The notes under the pieces are model-generated. The model was not told the DNA's origin. It was given only the letters and a program-made list of their open reading frames with translations, and did not search any database. Positions 17,109-24,605 of a stretch of DNA of 64,000 nt are shown one piece after another. The DNA comes from CAZLGM01 sp964623625. Lineage in GTDB: Bacteria; Desulfobacterota; Desulfobulbia; Desulfobulbales; Desulfocapsaceae. The position numbers were made by a program, and so were the translations under genes. The stretch covers positions 16,555 through 80,554 of the forward strand of contig CAZUUJ010000005.1 in NCBI GenBank assembly GCA_964623625.1, read 5' to 3'. How positions within the stretch are numbered: the first letter of the stretch is position 1; every line of letters starts with the position of its first letter.

Positions 17109-19862
17109 ATGGAGAATTCCAAAATTTTGATTGTTGAGGACAACGGTGTTGTCGCAGAAGATATTCGAATCAAACTCGGTCATATGGGTTATAAAAATAC
17201 ATTCATCGCAACCAGTTATGAAAAAGCCATCAAAGCTGCAGAATCCCAATTACCCGACCTGGCACTGATGGATATTGAACTTGGCGGAGATAAAAACGGC
17301 ATCGATACAGCAAGTGAACTTCGGAAAGAATATCAAGTTCCGGTTGTTTATCTGACCGCATATGCGGATGATGATACCATTGCCCGAGCCAAAATAACCG
17401 AACCTTATGGTTATATCGTGAAGCCGTTTGATGATAATGAATTAAAATCTGCTATAGAAATTGCCTTATATAAACACCAGACAGAACGTCAGTTAAAAGT
17501 GAGCCAGCAATGGTATGAGACGACACTTAATAGCATTGGGGATGGAGTCATTACAACCGATATGGATGGTTGCATTTCGTTTATTAACCCTGTAGCTGAA
17601 AATCTTACCGGATGGACCATAAGGGAAGCTTTGGGAAAACCCCTCGAGACCGTGTTTAATATAATCAATGAGGTCTCAGGTGAAGTTTGTGAGAATCCAG
17701 TAAAGAAGGTTATTCAAACTGGACAGATCATAGGGTTAGCCAACCGCACGCTCTTAATAGCCAAAGATGGTCGCCGGATTCCGATAAAGGACAGCGGTGC
17801 ACCGATTCAATTGAATGGGATTGAAAAATTGGGAGTTGTTCTCGTTTTTCAAGATGATACGGAAAACCGAAAGGCACAGCAGGAAATATTAAACAAGAAT
17901 AAGCTCTTACAATCTGAGATCACAGAACGCAAGCGGGTAGAAGAGGCTCTCAAAGAGAATACGCAACGGATGGAACTGGCGCTGCAAGGTGGCGGCTTAG
18001 GGATCTGGGACTGGAATACAGAAACTAACGAAGTCTGTTATGACAATCAATGGGCAAAGATGAAAGGTTATCGGCTCGAGGAACTTGAACCTGATCTGGA
18101 CTTCTTCCGACACCTTATCCATCCAGATGATCTTCAGGCTACGGATGAACGAATGCACTCCTATTTGGGAGGCGAAACAGAATCTTACAGTTCTGAATTC
18201 CGAATAAAGAGCAAGTCTGGTGAATGGATCTGGATTCAGGACCGGGGCAAAGTTGTCGAACAGGATGAGAATGGCAAGCCCCTCCGTGTATGTGGCACTC
18301 ATCAAGATATCACCGAGCGCAAGCAGGCTGAGAGCTTGCTCTTAGAAAACGAAGAAAAGTTAAAAATTCTATTTGATATTTCTCCTTTGGCGATTTCCAT
18401 CACTGAGATAGAAACAGGTAAGATTGTAGATGTAAACAAGAAATTTGCTGAATTTTCAAAATATTCGAAAGATGAAATAATTGGTAAAACCTCAATAGAA
18501 TTAGGAGCCTATTCAAACGAAGAGAGGCAAAAATTTATAGACATACTCAAATCCGAAGGCAGTGTAAACGGATATGAGGTGGACTTAACGATAAAGGGTG
18601 GATTACGAATTACAACCCTGATGTTTGCTAATATTGTTCAGCTACCCGAAAAACCATATATTTTAGCAGCTTTTCTTGATGTTTCAGATAAAAAACGTCT
18701 TGAAGCTGAACTTATCCAAGCTCATAAAATGGAGGCAATCGGCACGCTGGCCGGAGGCATTGCCCATGATTTCAACAATGTTTTATCTTCTATTATAGGA
18801 TTTACCGAACTGGCATTGGATGATGCCAAACAAGGAACTGCCCAAGAAGACAATTTGCAGGAGGTTTATAAAGCGGGAAAGAGAGCCAAGGACCTTGTCT
18901 GGCAGATATTAACTTTTGCACGGGAAACGGAGGAGCCGACCAAACCAATTCAAGTTGATATAATTGTAAAAGAGGTACTGAAATTTATTAGATCATCCAT
19001 TCCAACCTCAATTGAAATCAGGCAGAACATTGACAGCAATTCCCTGATCATGAGTAATCCGACCCAAGCACATCAGATTATAATGAACCTTTGTACGAAC
19101 GCAGCCTATGCAATGGATGAATCCGGCGGTATTTTGGAGGTCGGCTTGAAGGATGTGGCGATCGATAAAACCTCTGCAATGTATAAAGAAGGTTTGAAAC
19201 CTGGAGATTATATCGAAATAAAGGTTTCAGATACGGGTTCCGGCATCTCCTCGGATGTCATCGACTCTATTTTTGAACCCTACTTCACCACCAAAGCACC
19301 AGGGGAAGGCACAGGTATGGGACTTGCCGTGGTCGATGGTATTGTGGAAAAAAGCGGAGGCAAGATAAGAGTTGAAAGCCAATTGGGAGAAGGAACCGTA
19401 ATTCGTGTTTATCAGCCGATCACTAAGAAACGGCAGGTCCAGCACCTGTATGAGACAGAGGAACTGCCTTCTGGAACAGAACGAATACTATTTGTTGATG
19501 ATGAAGCCCCGATAGCTAAAATGGGAAGCTGGAACTTGGAGGGCTTGGGATATTCTGTAACAACGCGAACCAGCAGTATTGAGGCACTGGAATTGTTCCG
19601 TATAAGACCAAATGATTTTGATCTGATCATCACCGACATGACGATGCCCAATATGACGGGTGATGTATTGGCGGCTGAAGCGATGATTATCAGACCTGAT
19701 ATCCCAGTGATTTTGTGCACGGGATACAGTAAGAGGATTTCTGATGAATCAGCATCTGAAATAGGTATCAAGGAGTTTGCCTACAAACCAATTGTAAAGG
19801 CAGATCTGGCAAAAACAGTCAGAAAAGTGCTGGATGAAGCCAAAGCGACAACTTATGAATAG
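17109..19862 (+). CDS. Hybrid histidine kinase: REC-PAS-PAS-PAS-HisKA-HATPase-REC
   Basis: The ATG at 17109 gives 917 residues; a TTG at 17085 would add 8. The N-terminal receiver has ILIVEDNGVVAED and acceptor Asp in LMDIEL, followed by three PAS regions (about 125-240, 280-410, 425-545), a HisKA helix with GGIAHDFNN, an HATPase domain and a C-terminal receiver with ITDMTMPNMTGD. It is paralogous to the 10623 protein: the first receiver plus PAS and the kinase-receiver end align closely, whereas the GAF and extra PAS region of the first protein are absent. It follows its HisKA_2 partner gene by 29 bases. No DNA-binding output domain is visible in either hybrid. Confidence 0.88.
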   Translation: MENSKILIVEDNGVVAEDIRIKLGHMGYKNTFIATSYEKAIKAAESQLPDLALMDIELGGDKNGIDTASELRKEYQVPVVYLTAYADDDTIARAKITEPYGYIVKPFDDNELKSAIEIALYKHQTERQLKVSQQWYETTLNSIGDGVITTDMDGCISFINPVAENLTGWTIREALGKPLETVFNIINEVSGEVCENPVKKVIQTGQIIGLANRTLLIAKDGRRIPIKDSGAPIQLNGIEKLGVVLVFQDDTENRKAQQEILNKNKLLQSEITERKRVEEALKENTQRMELALQGGGLGIWDWNTETNEVCYDNQWAKMKGYRLEELEPDLDFFRHLIHPDDLQATDERMHSYLGGETESYSSEFRIKSKSGEWIWIQDRGKVVEQDENGKPLRVCGTHQDITERKQAESLLLENEEKLKILFDISPLAISITEIETGKIVDVNKKFAEFSKYSKDEIIGKTSIELGAYSNEERQKFIDILKSEGSVNGYEVDLTIKGGLRITTLMFANIVQLPEKPYILAAFLDVSDKKRLEAELIQAHKMEAIGTLAGGIAHDFNNVLSSIIGFTELALDDAKQGTAQEDNLQEVYKAGKRAKDLVWQILTFARETEEPTKPIQVDIIVKEVLKFIRSSIPTSIEIRQNIDSNSLIMSNPTQAHQIIMNLCTNAAYAMDESGGILEVGLKDVAIDKTSAMYKEGLKPGDYIEIKVSDTGSGISSDVIDSIFEPYFTTKAPGEGTGMGLAVVDGIVEKSGGKIRVESQLGEGTVIRVYQPITKKRQVQHLYETEELPSGTERILFVDDEAPIAKMGSWNLEGLGYSVTTRTSSIEALELFRIRPNDFDLIITDMTMPNMTGDVLAAEAMIIRPDIPVILCTGYSKRISDESASEIGIKEFAYKPIVKADLAKTVRKVLDEAKATTYE

Positions 19863-20290
19863 CTACGTTATTCAATAGTTTCTATCCATCCTGAAAACTC
19901 AAGGATACTGGATGGATACATAGGAATTGACCGACTCATGTTATTACCTTATCTTTGAACATCAAGTACCCAGCAAAACTCAACAATACCTTAATAATCC
20001 AAAAAATTTGAAGAATGAATAGCTCGCTCTATCGCTTTGATGGTTCCTGTAGCTTTCGGATTCGAATATTCTGTGGTGGGCACGGATTCAGGCATTATGC
20101 AATAGTTTTCCTACATTATTCTTGATGGGACAAGAGTCCCGCCTACAGGTCATTGTTTGAGTGAAAAAAAAGCCGGTATTCAACTTCTGTACTATTTATC
20201 AATGGAATCGGGACCAGTATAGGGCTCGAGTTTGAATAATTAATTCCCTCTTGAAAATATGTGGCTAGTCGGGAAGGAATTTGATTATGG
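19863..20290. other. Gap between the signalling block and DUF4126 gene
   Basis: No gene was found in these 428 bases. The end sequence of repeat family A (CACGGATTCAGG) occurs at 20081-20092, with a possible remnant of its inner part (CCTGTAGCTTTCGG) just before it, so a decayed copy is likely. Confidence 0.4.
20081..20092 (-). repeat. Repeat family A, solo end (A4)
   Basis: CACGGATTCAGG is identical to the right terminus of copy A1 (3050-3061). No matching left end was found within a few hundred bases, so this is a relic. Confidence 0.4.
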
Positions 20291-20920
20291 CTACTTGGAA
20301 GGGAGATCGGTCTGTCTGTTTTTAGAACTTGATGTGAATCTGCTCAACAGTAGCCGGATACCTCTAATAATTTTGGGAAGCAGCCAGATTGACAGGAGAA
20401 TAAAGAGAATAAACAGACCAAGAAACACAACAGGATAGTGAAGCGCGGTCCATATCCCTCCGATCACTGCAATATCTTCAACAATGGAAGCTGTCCAGTT
20501 GGTGACCGGCTCAGGCGAAGTGTTGATCATGGCTCTGGAACCCGCTTTCACACTATGGCTGGTTGCTGCCACACCGCCACCCACTATTCCGGCGGCCACG
20601 ACCAGGGCCGGATTGACCTCACCCATAACGCCTGCGGCAAGCACAACTCCGGCCGGAATACGGATAAAAGTGTGGAGCGTGTCCCATCCGGTGTCGACAC
20701 CCGGTGTCTTGTCCACAAAGAATTCAATCACATACATCACAATGCCCGCACCAATGACCAAGGGATGCTGCAGAACAACAAGTTGATCAGGTAGTGTGAT
20801 GTTACCGGTCAATCCCATAATGCCGAGCATGGATATGACCGCATACAGGTTGATTCCTGCCGCCCATGAGGCTCCCAACATCAAGGAGAGGCTGTTAATC
20901 AGTTGCTGGTAATCGTTCAC
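20291..20920 (-). CDS. DUF4126 family membrane protein
   Basis: The 209-residue hydrophobic protein has about five membrane segments. It shows the Gly/Ala-rich pattern of DUF4126 proteins: an LGASWAAGINLYAV start, the FFVDKTPGVDTGWDT loop, and GGGVAATSHSVKAGSR followed by NTSPEPVTN. The biochemical role of the family is unknown. Its start overlaps the stop of a small upstream gene by 4 bases (20917-20920), so the two are translationally coupled. Confidence 0.85.
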   Translation of the reverse strand: MNDYQQLINSLSLMLGASWAAGINLYAVISMLGIMGLTGNITLPDQLVVLQHPLVIGAGIVMYVIEFFVDKTPGVDTGWDTLHTFIRIPAGVVLAAGVMGEVNPALVVAAGIVGGGVAATSHSVKAGSRAMINTSPEPVTNWTASIVEDIAVIGGIWTALHYPVVFLGLFILFILLSIWLLPKIIRGIRLLLSRFTSSSKNRQTDLPSK

Positions 20921-21129
20921 TGCGAATCAGAAACATTTTCTTTTAATTCTTCACAGAAGTGGTTGTCCAGGAATTCACACTCCCTTGGAGAAAGGTCGAA
21001 TCGAAACTGGATATCACGGAGCATGTCCTGACGTTTTTTCTCAGGATGGGTCTGACACATTTCGGAAAAAGCGGCGATGGCCTTTTTCAGATTGTTTCCG
21101 GCAATCGAGGGGGGAATGGAATCTGCCAT
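20917..21129 (-). CDS. Small acidic/helical protein of unknown function
   Basis: The 70-residue protein is preceded by a strong AAGGAGG site. It has no signal peptide or membrane segment and is mostly helical, with two Cys residues (in SEMCQTH and NHFCEEL) and a central KKRQDMLRDIQFRFDLSP segment. No family was recognised. The 4-base overlap with the DUF4126 gene shows it is a real operon member. A repeat fragment of family A lies just upstream. Confidence 0.7.
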   Translation of the reverse strand: MADSIPPSIAGNNLKKAIAAFSEMCQTHPEKKRQDMLRDIQFRFDLSPRECEFLDNHFCEELKENVSDSQ

Positions 21130-21156
21130 TTATATCTTCCTCCTTTCAGCAGGGTA

Positions 21157-21203
21157 CCTGAGTCCGTGATGTAAATTGCTTACGATTGCTCAAGGATCCA
21201 GGG
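21157..21203. repeat. Repeat family A, collapsed copy (A5)
   Basis: CCTGAGTCCGTGA at 21157-21169 and GGATCCAGG at 21194-21202 are the two family A termini in inverted orientation with only about 24 bases between them. The inner hairpin seen at 2866-2948 is absent, so this looks like an internally deleted copy. Confidence 0.45.
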
Positions 21204-21227
21204 GAGTGAGACTGAGCTGTTTCAGTC

Positions 21228-23438
21228 TTAATCGGTTTTCGGTTGTAAAATAACTCCGGCCAGCGGGGGTACGGTAAGTGAAGTATGAAATTCTCCCTGA
21301 GCATACCGCCGGTGGATCGGAATAAACTGTTTGCCTTCGTTACAGACACCGGAACCGCCAAAACGGACATCGTCGGAACAGAACAGTTCCCGATAGGTTC
21401 GAGAAGTAGGCAGACCGATAGTGTAGTCGTAAAATGTCTGGGGTGTAAAATTGAAAACGCAGACCAGGTGGTCGTCTCGGTTGTTGGCGTATCTGACAAA
21501 AGAGATAATGGAGTTGTTTTTATCCTCAAAATCTAGCCATTGGAAACCCTGGTAATGAAAATCGATCTCCCACAGCGATGGATTTTTTCTGTATAACCTA
21601 TTAATTTCACTGACAAAATGAGAAAGTTGACCATGCTTGTCATTTTCTTCCAGCAGATGCCAGTCCAGGCTTTTTTTGCAATCCCATTCAGCCCACTGAC
21701 CGAATTCACTGCCCATAAACAGAAGCTTCTTACCGGGATGGCACCACATGCCCAGAAGCAGGAGTCTGAGGTTGGCAAATTTCTGCCATAGATCACCCGG
21801 CATTTTGTCGATCAGCGAACGTTTACCATGTACGACCTCGTCATGGGATAGCGGTAAAATAAAGTTCTCCGAAAAGCAATACATGATAGAGAAGGTCAAG
21901 CCGTTATGGTGATATCTCCTGAACAGCGGATCTTTGGAAAAGTAGGAGAGAATGTCGTTCATCCAACCCATATTCCACTTGAAGCCGAATCCAAGGCCGC
22001 CCATATCGGTAGGTTTTGATACACCGTAAAAAGAGGTTGATTCTTCGGCGATCATCATGGCGTTTGGAAACCGGTCATAGATAACAGCATTCATATGTCG
22101 AATGAACTCAATCGCATCAAGGTTCTCTCGGCCGCCATAGCAGTTTGGTATCCAATCGCCTTCATTTCTGGAATAGTCGAGATAGAGCATAGAGGCAACA
22201 GCGTCGACCCGTAAGCCGTCTATATGGTACTTGTCAAGCCAGAACAGGGCGTTGGCAATAAGATAGTTGGAAACTTCTTTGCGGCCGTAGTTATAAATGA
22301 AAGTGCCCCATTCCGGATGGGCGCCCAAACGGGAATCTTCATGTTCGAAGAGCGCGGTGCCGTCAAAACGGCCTAGACTGTGCTCATCTTTTGGAAAGTG
22401 AGCAGGCACCCAATCGAGGATGACGCCGATGTTATTTTGATGACAATGATCGACAAAATACATGAAATCCTCTGGCACTCCGTGACGGCTGGTAATGGAA
22501 AAGGGACCGGTGACCTGGTAACCCCAGGACTCGTCTAGGGGATGTTCCATGACCGGCATGAGTTCGACATGGGTAAAACCCATCTCTTTGACATAGGGGA
22601 TGAGTTGATCAGCCAGTTCTCTGTAGGTAAAAAACCGTTCCGGATCGGAGGGGTCTCTTTTCCATGAGCCAGGATGGACCTCATAAATAGCGACCGGTTT
22701 ATCGTATGGTGACTGTAGGTTTTTCTGGTCCTGCCATTCGTCATCCTGCCACTTGTATCTGTCCAGGTTGCGAATAACCGAAGCGGTTTTTGGGCGGATT
22801 TCCCCAAAAAACTGGAACGGGTCCGCCTTTGCCAGTATGCGGCCGTCCATAGCCTTGATTTCGTATTTATAAACACTACCCTCCACGATACCCGGTAAAA
22901 AAAGCTCCCATATGCCGGAGCCGCCAAGGGAGCGCATAGGGTGAATGCGTCCATCCCAGCCGTTGAAATCCCCGATAATGGAAACTCTTCGGGCCGAAGG
23001 AGCCCAGACCCGGAAAATGGTCCCCTGGATATGGTTCAGCGAGGCTGGATGGGCACCCATATGCCTATACAGCTCGTAATTAGTGCCGAAATTAAACAGA
23101 TATTGATCCTGGGCGTCGAGTTGGGGTAAAAAGCGGTAGGGATCGTTAATAGTCTGGGAAAGACCGGAGTAATAGTTGATATGGTACTGGTAATTGTAAG
23201 GGTCAAAATCGGGGTCTTGGAAGTCGGAGCGATTGATCTTGATTTCAAAAATACCTTCTTCACGCACCTTGTTCATAGAAATTTGTGTAGTGTCGATAAG
23301 CAGTTCGACTTTTTTGGCATGGGGTTGGTAGGTACGAATGGTGGCAGTGTTCTGGTCAGTATCTTCGAAATGTACACCCAGAACTTGAAAGGGATCGTAA
23401 TGGTCGCTGCTGATAATTAAATCAAACTGATTTTCCAT
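21228..23438 (-). CDS. glgB: 1,4-alpha-glucan branching enzyme
   Basis: The 736-residue length is normal for GlgB. An N-terminal GlgB domain (DPFQVLGVH) is followed by a CBM48 module (about 125-220, with FRVWAPSA and GDFNGW), the GH13 barrel and a C-terminal beta domain. Catalytic motifs are present: nucleophile Asp412 in DGLRVDAVAS, the acid/base Glu in IAEEST, and LPLSHDEVVHGK for the transition-state Asp. The enzyme cuts alpha-1,4 glucan and rejoins it as alpha-1,6 branches in glycogen synthesis. No other glycogen genes are adjacent. A short AGACTGA/TCAGTCT hairpin lies just past the stop, without a T-run. The start agrees with family members. Confidence 0.95.
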   Translation of the reverse strand: MENQFDLIISSDHYDPFQVLGVHFEDTDQNTATIRTYQPHAKKVELLIDTTQISMNKVREEGIFEIKINRSDFQDPDFDPYNYQYHINYYSGLSQTINDPYRFLPQLDAQDQYLFNFGTNYELYRHMGAHPASLNHIQGTIFRVWAPSARRVSIIGDFNGWDGRIHPMRSLGGSGIWELFLPGIVEGSVYKYEIKAMDGRILAKADPFQFFGEIRPKTASVIRNLDRYKWQDDEWQDQKNLQSPYDKPVAIYEVHPGSWKRDPSDPERFFTYRELADQLIPYVKEMGFTHVELMPVMEHPLDESWGYQVTGPFSITSRHGVPEDFMYFVDHCHQNNIGVILDWVPAHFPKDEHSLGRFDGTALFEHEDSRLGAHPEWGTFIYNYGRKEVSNYLIANALFWLDKYHIDGLRVDAVASMLYLDYSRNEGDWIPNCYGGRENLDAIEFIRHMNAVIYDRFPNAMMIAEESTSFYGVSKPTDMGGLGFGFKWNMGWMNDILSYFSKDPLFRRYHHNGLTFSIMYCFSENFILPLSHDEVVHGKRSLIDKMPGDLWQKFANLRLLLLGMWCHPGKKLLFMGSEFGQWAEWDCKKSLDWHLLEENDKHGQLSHFVSEINRLYRKNPSLWEIDFHYQGFQWLDFEDKNNSIISFVRYANNRDDHLVCVFNFTPQTFYDYTIGLPTSRTYRELFCSDDVRFGGSGVCNEGKQFIPIHRRYAQGEFHTSLTVPPLAGVILQPKTD

Positions 23439-23617
23439 ATTCTTTCACGAACGGATTGAGTAATAATATAAGCCCCAAAATGATGTTTCTATCATTTGAA
23501 ACATAGCAGATAATATGGGAAAAGCGTACTGATATTCCAAGGTTTGATAAAAGGTGGAAATGGCTTTGTACGGTTTTATTACCATGTTGTTTTATTTTTC
23601 TTTCCTCCCTCCTTTTC

Positions 23618-23647
23618 TTGACTGAAACAGAAACCCTTTGATAGAAT
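23618..23647 (+). promoter_or_regulatory. Candidate sigma70 promoter for the YqgE-like gene
   Basis: TTGACT at 23618-23623 and TAGAAT at 23642-23647 are 18 bases apart and lie about 60 bases upstream of the ATG at 23710. This is a reasonable match to a vegetative promoter in the divergent glgB/yqgE gap. Confidence 0.45.
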
Positions 23648-23709
23648 GAATTGTAGGAAAAAACCACCCTGTGCCCAGGGTGGACAACCCAAAAGAAGAG
23701 ACCAGCATC

Positions 23710-24285
23710 ATGAGGCCAGAGCCCACTTCCGTTATAGACAATCTTACGGGATCATTTCTCATTTCCACAAATAAAATGCCTGATCCCCGTTTTGCTGAAC
23801 AGGTGATCTATATCTGTGCCCACAATGAAGAAGGCACCATGGGAGTAGCTATTAATAAGGTGAGTCGGTTGTTCACAATGGACCAGATCTTAAGGGGAGC
23901 CAACCTGCCGGTTCCCGGTGGTGAACTTCCTCCCGTCCATATCGGAGGGCCGGTAGAATCGGAATCCGCTTTTATTCTCTACGGCCCAGGTTACAATGCT
24001 CAATATCAGCTCGATATTTCAGAAACGGTATATCTGTCAAGAGAGACCAAGGTGCTGGAAGATATTGCCACTGCCAAGGGACCTGAGAAGTACCTGTTCA
24101 TCCTCGGTTATGCCGGCTGGGGGCCGGGACAGCTCGAACATGAGCTGCTGGACGAGGGCTGGCTGACCATCCCTTCCGATGATCGGATCATTTTCGATGT
24201 GGATGACGACGAGAAATGGCAACTGGCAGCCATGCAGTACGGAATCGATATTTCCATTTATGGAGATATAGTCGGCAATGCCTGA
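23710..24285 (+). CDS. yqgE: YqgE/AlgH family protein (UPF0301)
   Basis: The 191-residue protein carries the family landmarks: a GSFLIST start, MPDPRFAEQVIYICAHN, GTMGVAINK, HIGGPVE and GYAGWGPGQLEHEL. An upstream GTG at 23671 would add 13 residues unlike the family, so the ATG at 23710 was chosen. AlgH homologues are associated with regulation of alginate in Pseudomonas, but the molecular activity is not established. The stop codon at 24283-24285 directly abuts palindromic repeat A3. Confidence 0.88.
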   Translation: MRPEPTSVIDNLTGSFLISTNKMPDPRFAEQVIYICAHNEEGTMGVAINKVSRLFTMDQILRGANLPVPGGELPPVHIGGPVESESAFILYGPGYNAQYQLDISETVYLSRETKVLEDIATAKGPEKYLFILGYAGWGPGQLEHELLDEGWLTIPSDDRIIFDVDDDEKWQLAAMQYGIDISIYGDIVGNA

Positions 24286-24414
24286 CTCCTGAATCCGTGA
24301 GCGCACGCTAGCACTGCATCTTAACACAACTTATCTGTCTGATATAGCTTACTATTATTAAACAGATAAGTTGAGCTAAGCTACAGCACTATCGAGCGCT
24401 CACGGATCCAGGAG
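24286..24414. repeat. Palindromic repeat family A, copy A3 (129 bp)
   Basis: The ends are near-perfect inverted repeats: CTCCTGAATCCGTGAGCGC at the left and its complement, ending at 24414, with one mismatch. An inner inverted pair, ACTTATCTGT and ACAGATAAGT, and the motif TACAGCACTATCGAG (the reverse of TAGTGCTGTA seen in A1) complete a large cruciform or RNA hairpin. It starts at the base after the yqgE stop codon, so it may serve as the 3' end structure of that mRNA. Confidence 0.75.
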
Positions 24415-24443
24415 ATTGACATAAATAGACAGATTTTTCACTC

Positions 24444-24475
24444 AACCCCTTTGCTTTTTAAAAGGGGTTTCTTAT
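24444..24475 (+). terminator. Rho-independent terminator downstream of yqgE
   Basis: AACCCCTTT at 24444-24452 pairs with AAAGGGGTT at 24461-24469 around an 8-base loop, followed by TTCTTATT. The stem is 9 bp and the tail is moderately T-rich. Confidence 0.65.
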
Positions 24476-24501
24476 TGTATAGACCTGTATAATTATTAGT
24501 G

Positions 24502-24573
24502 TCTTGAGGTATCATTAAAACTATCTTGAGGTATCATTAAAACTATCTTGAGGTATCATTATAACTGTCTTGA
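24502..24573 (+). repeat. Three tandem 22-bp direct repeats (iterons) before the cNMP-AAA+-ferredoxin gene
   Basis: Copies begin at 24502, 24524 and 24546, each starting TCTTGAGGTATCATT, with only two differences in the third copy. A fourth partial copy (TCTTGA) starts at 24568. The 22-bp spacing equals about two helical turns, which would place bound proteins on the same face of DNA. They end about 33 bases before the start codon at 24606, the position expected for an operator. The protein encoded downstream has a Crp-like cNMP domain, but no DNA-binding domain of its own was seen. Confidence 0.65.
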
Positions 24574-24605
24574 TGTAAGACGGGTATCCGGTTTGATTAG
24601 CTGAC

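Noticed and set aside
24502..24573. CRISPR-like array
   Set aside because: The units are directly tandem without spacers and only 22 bp long.
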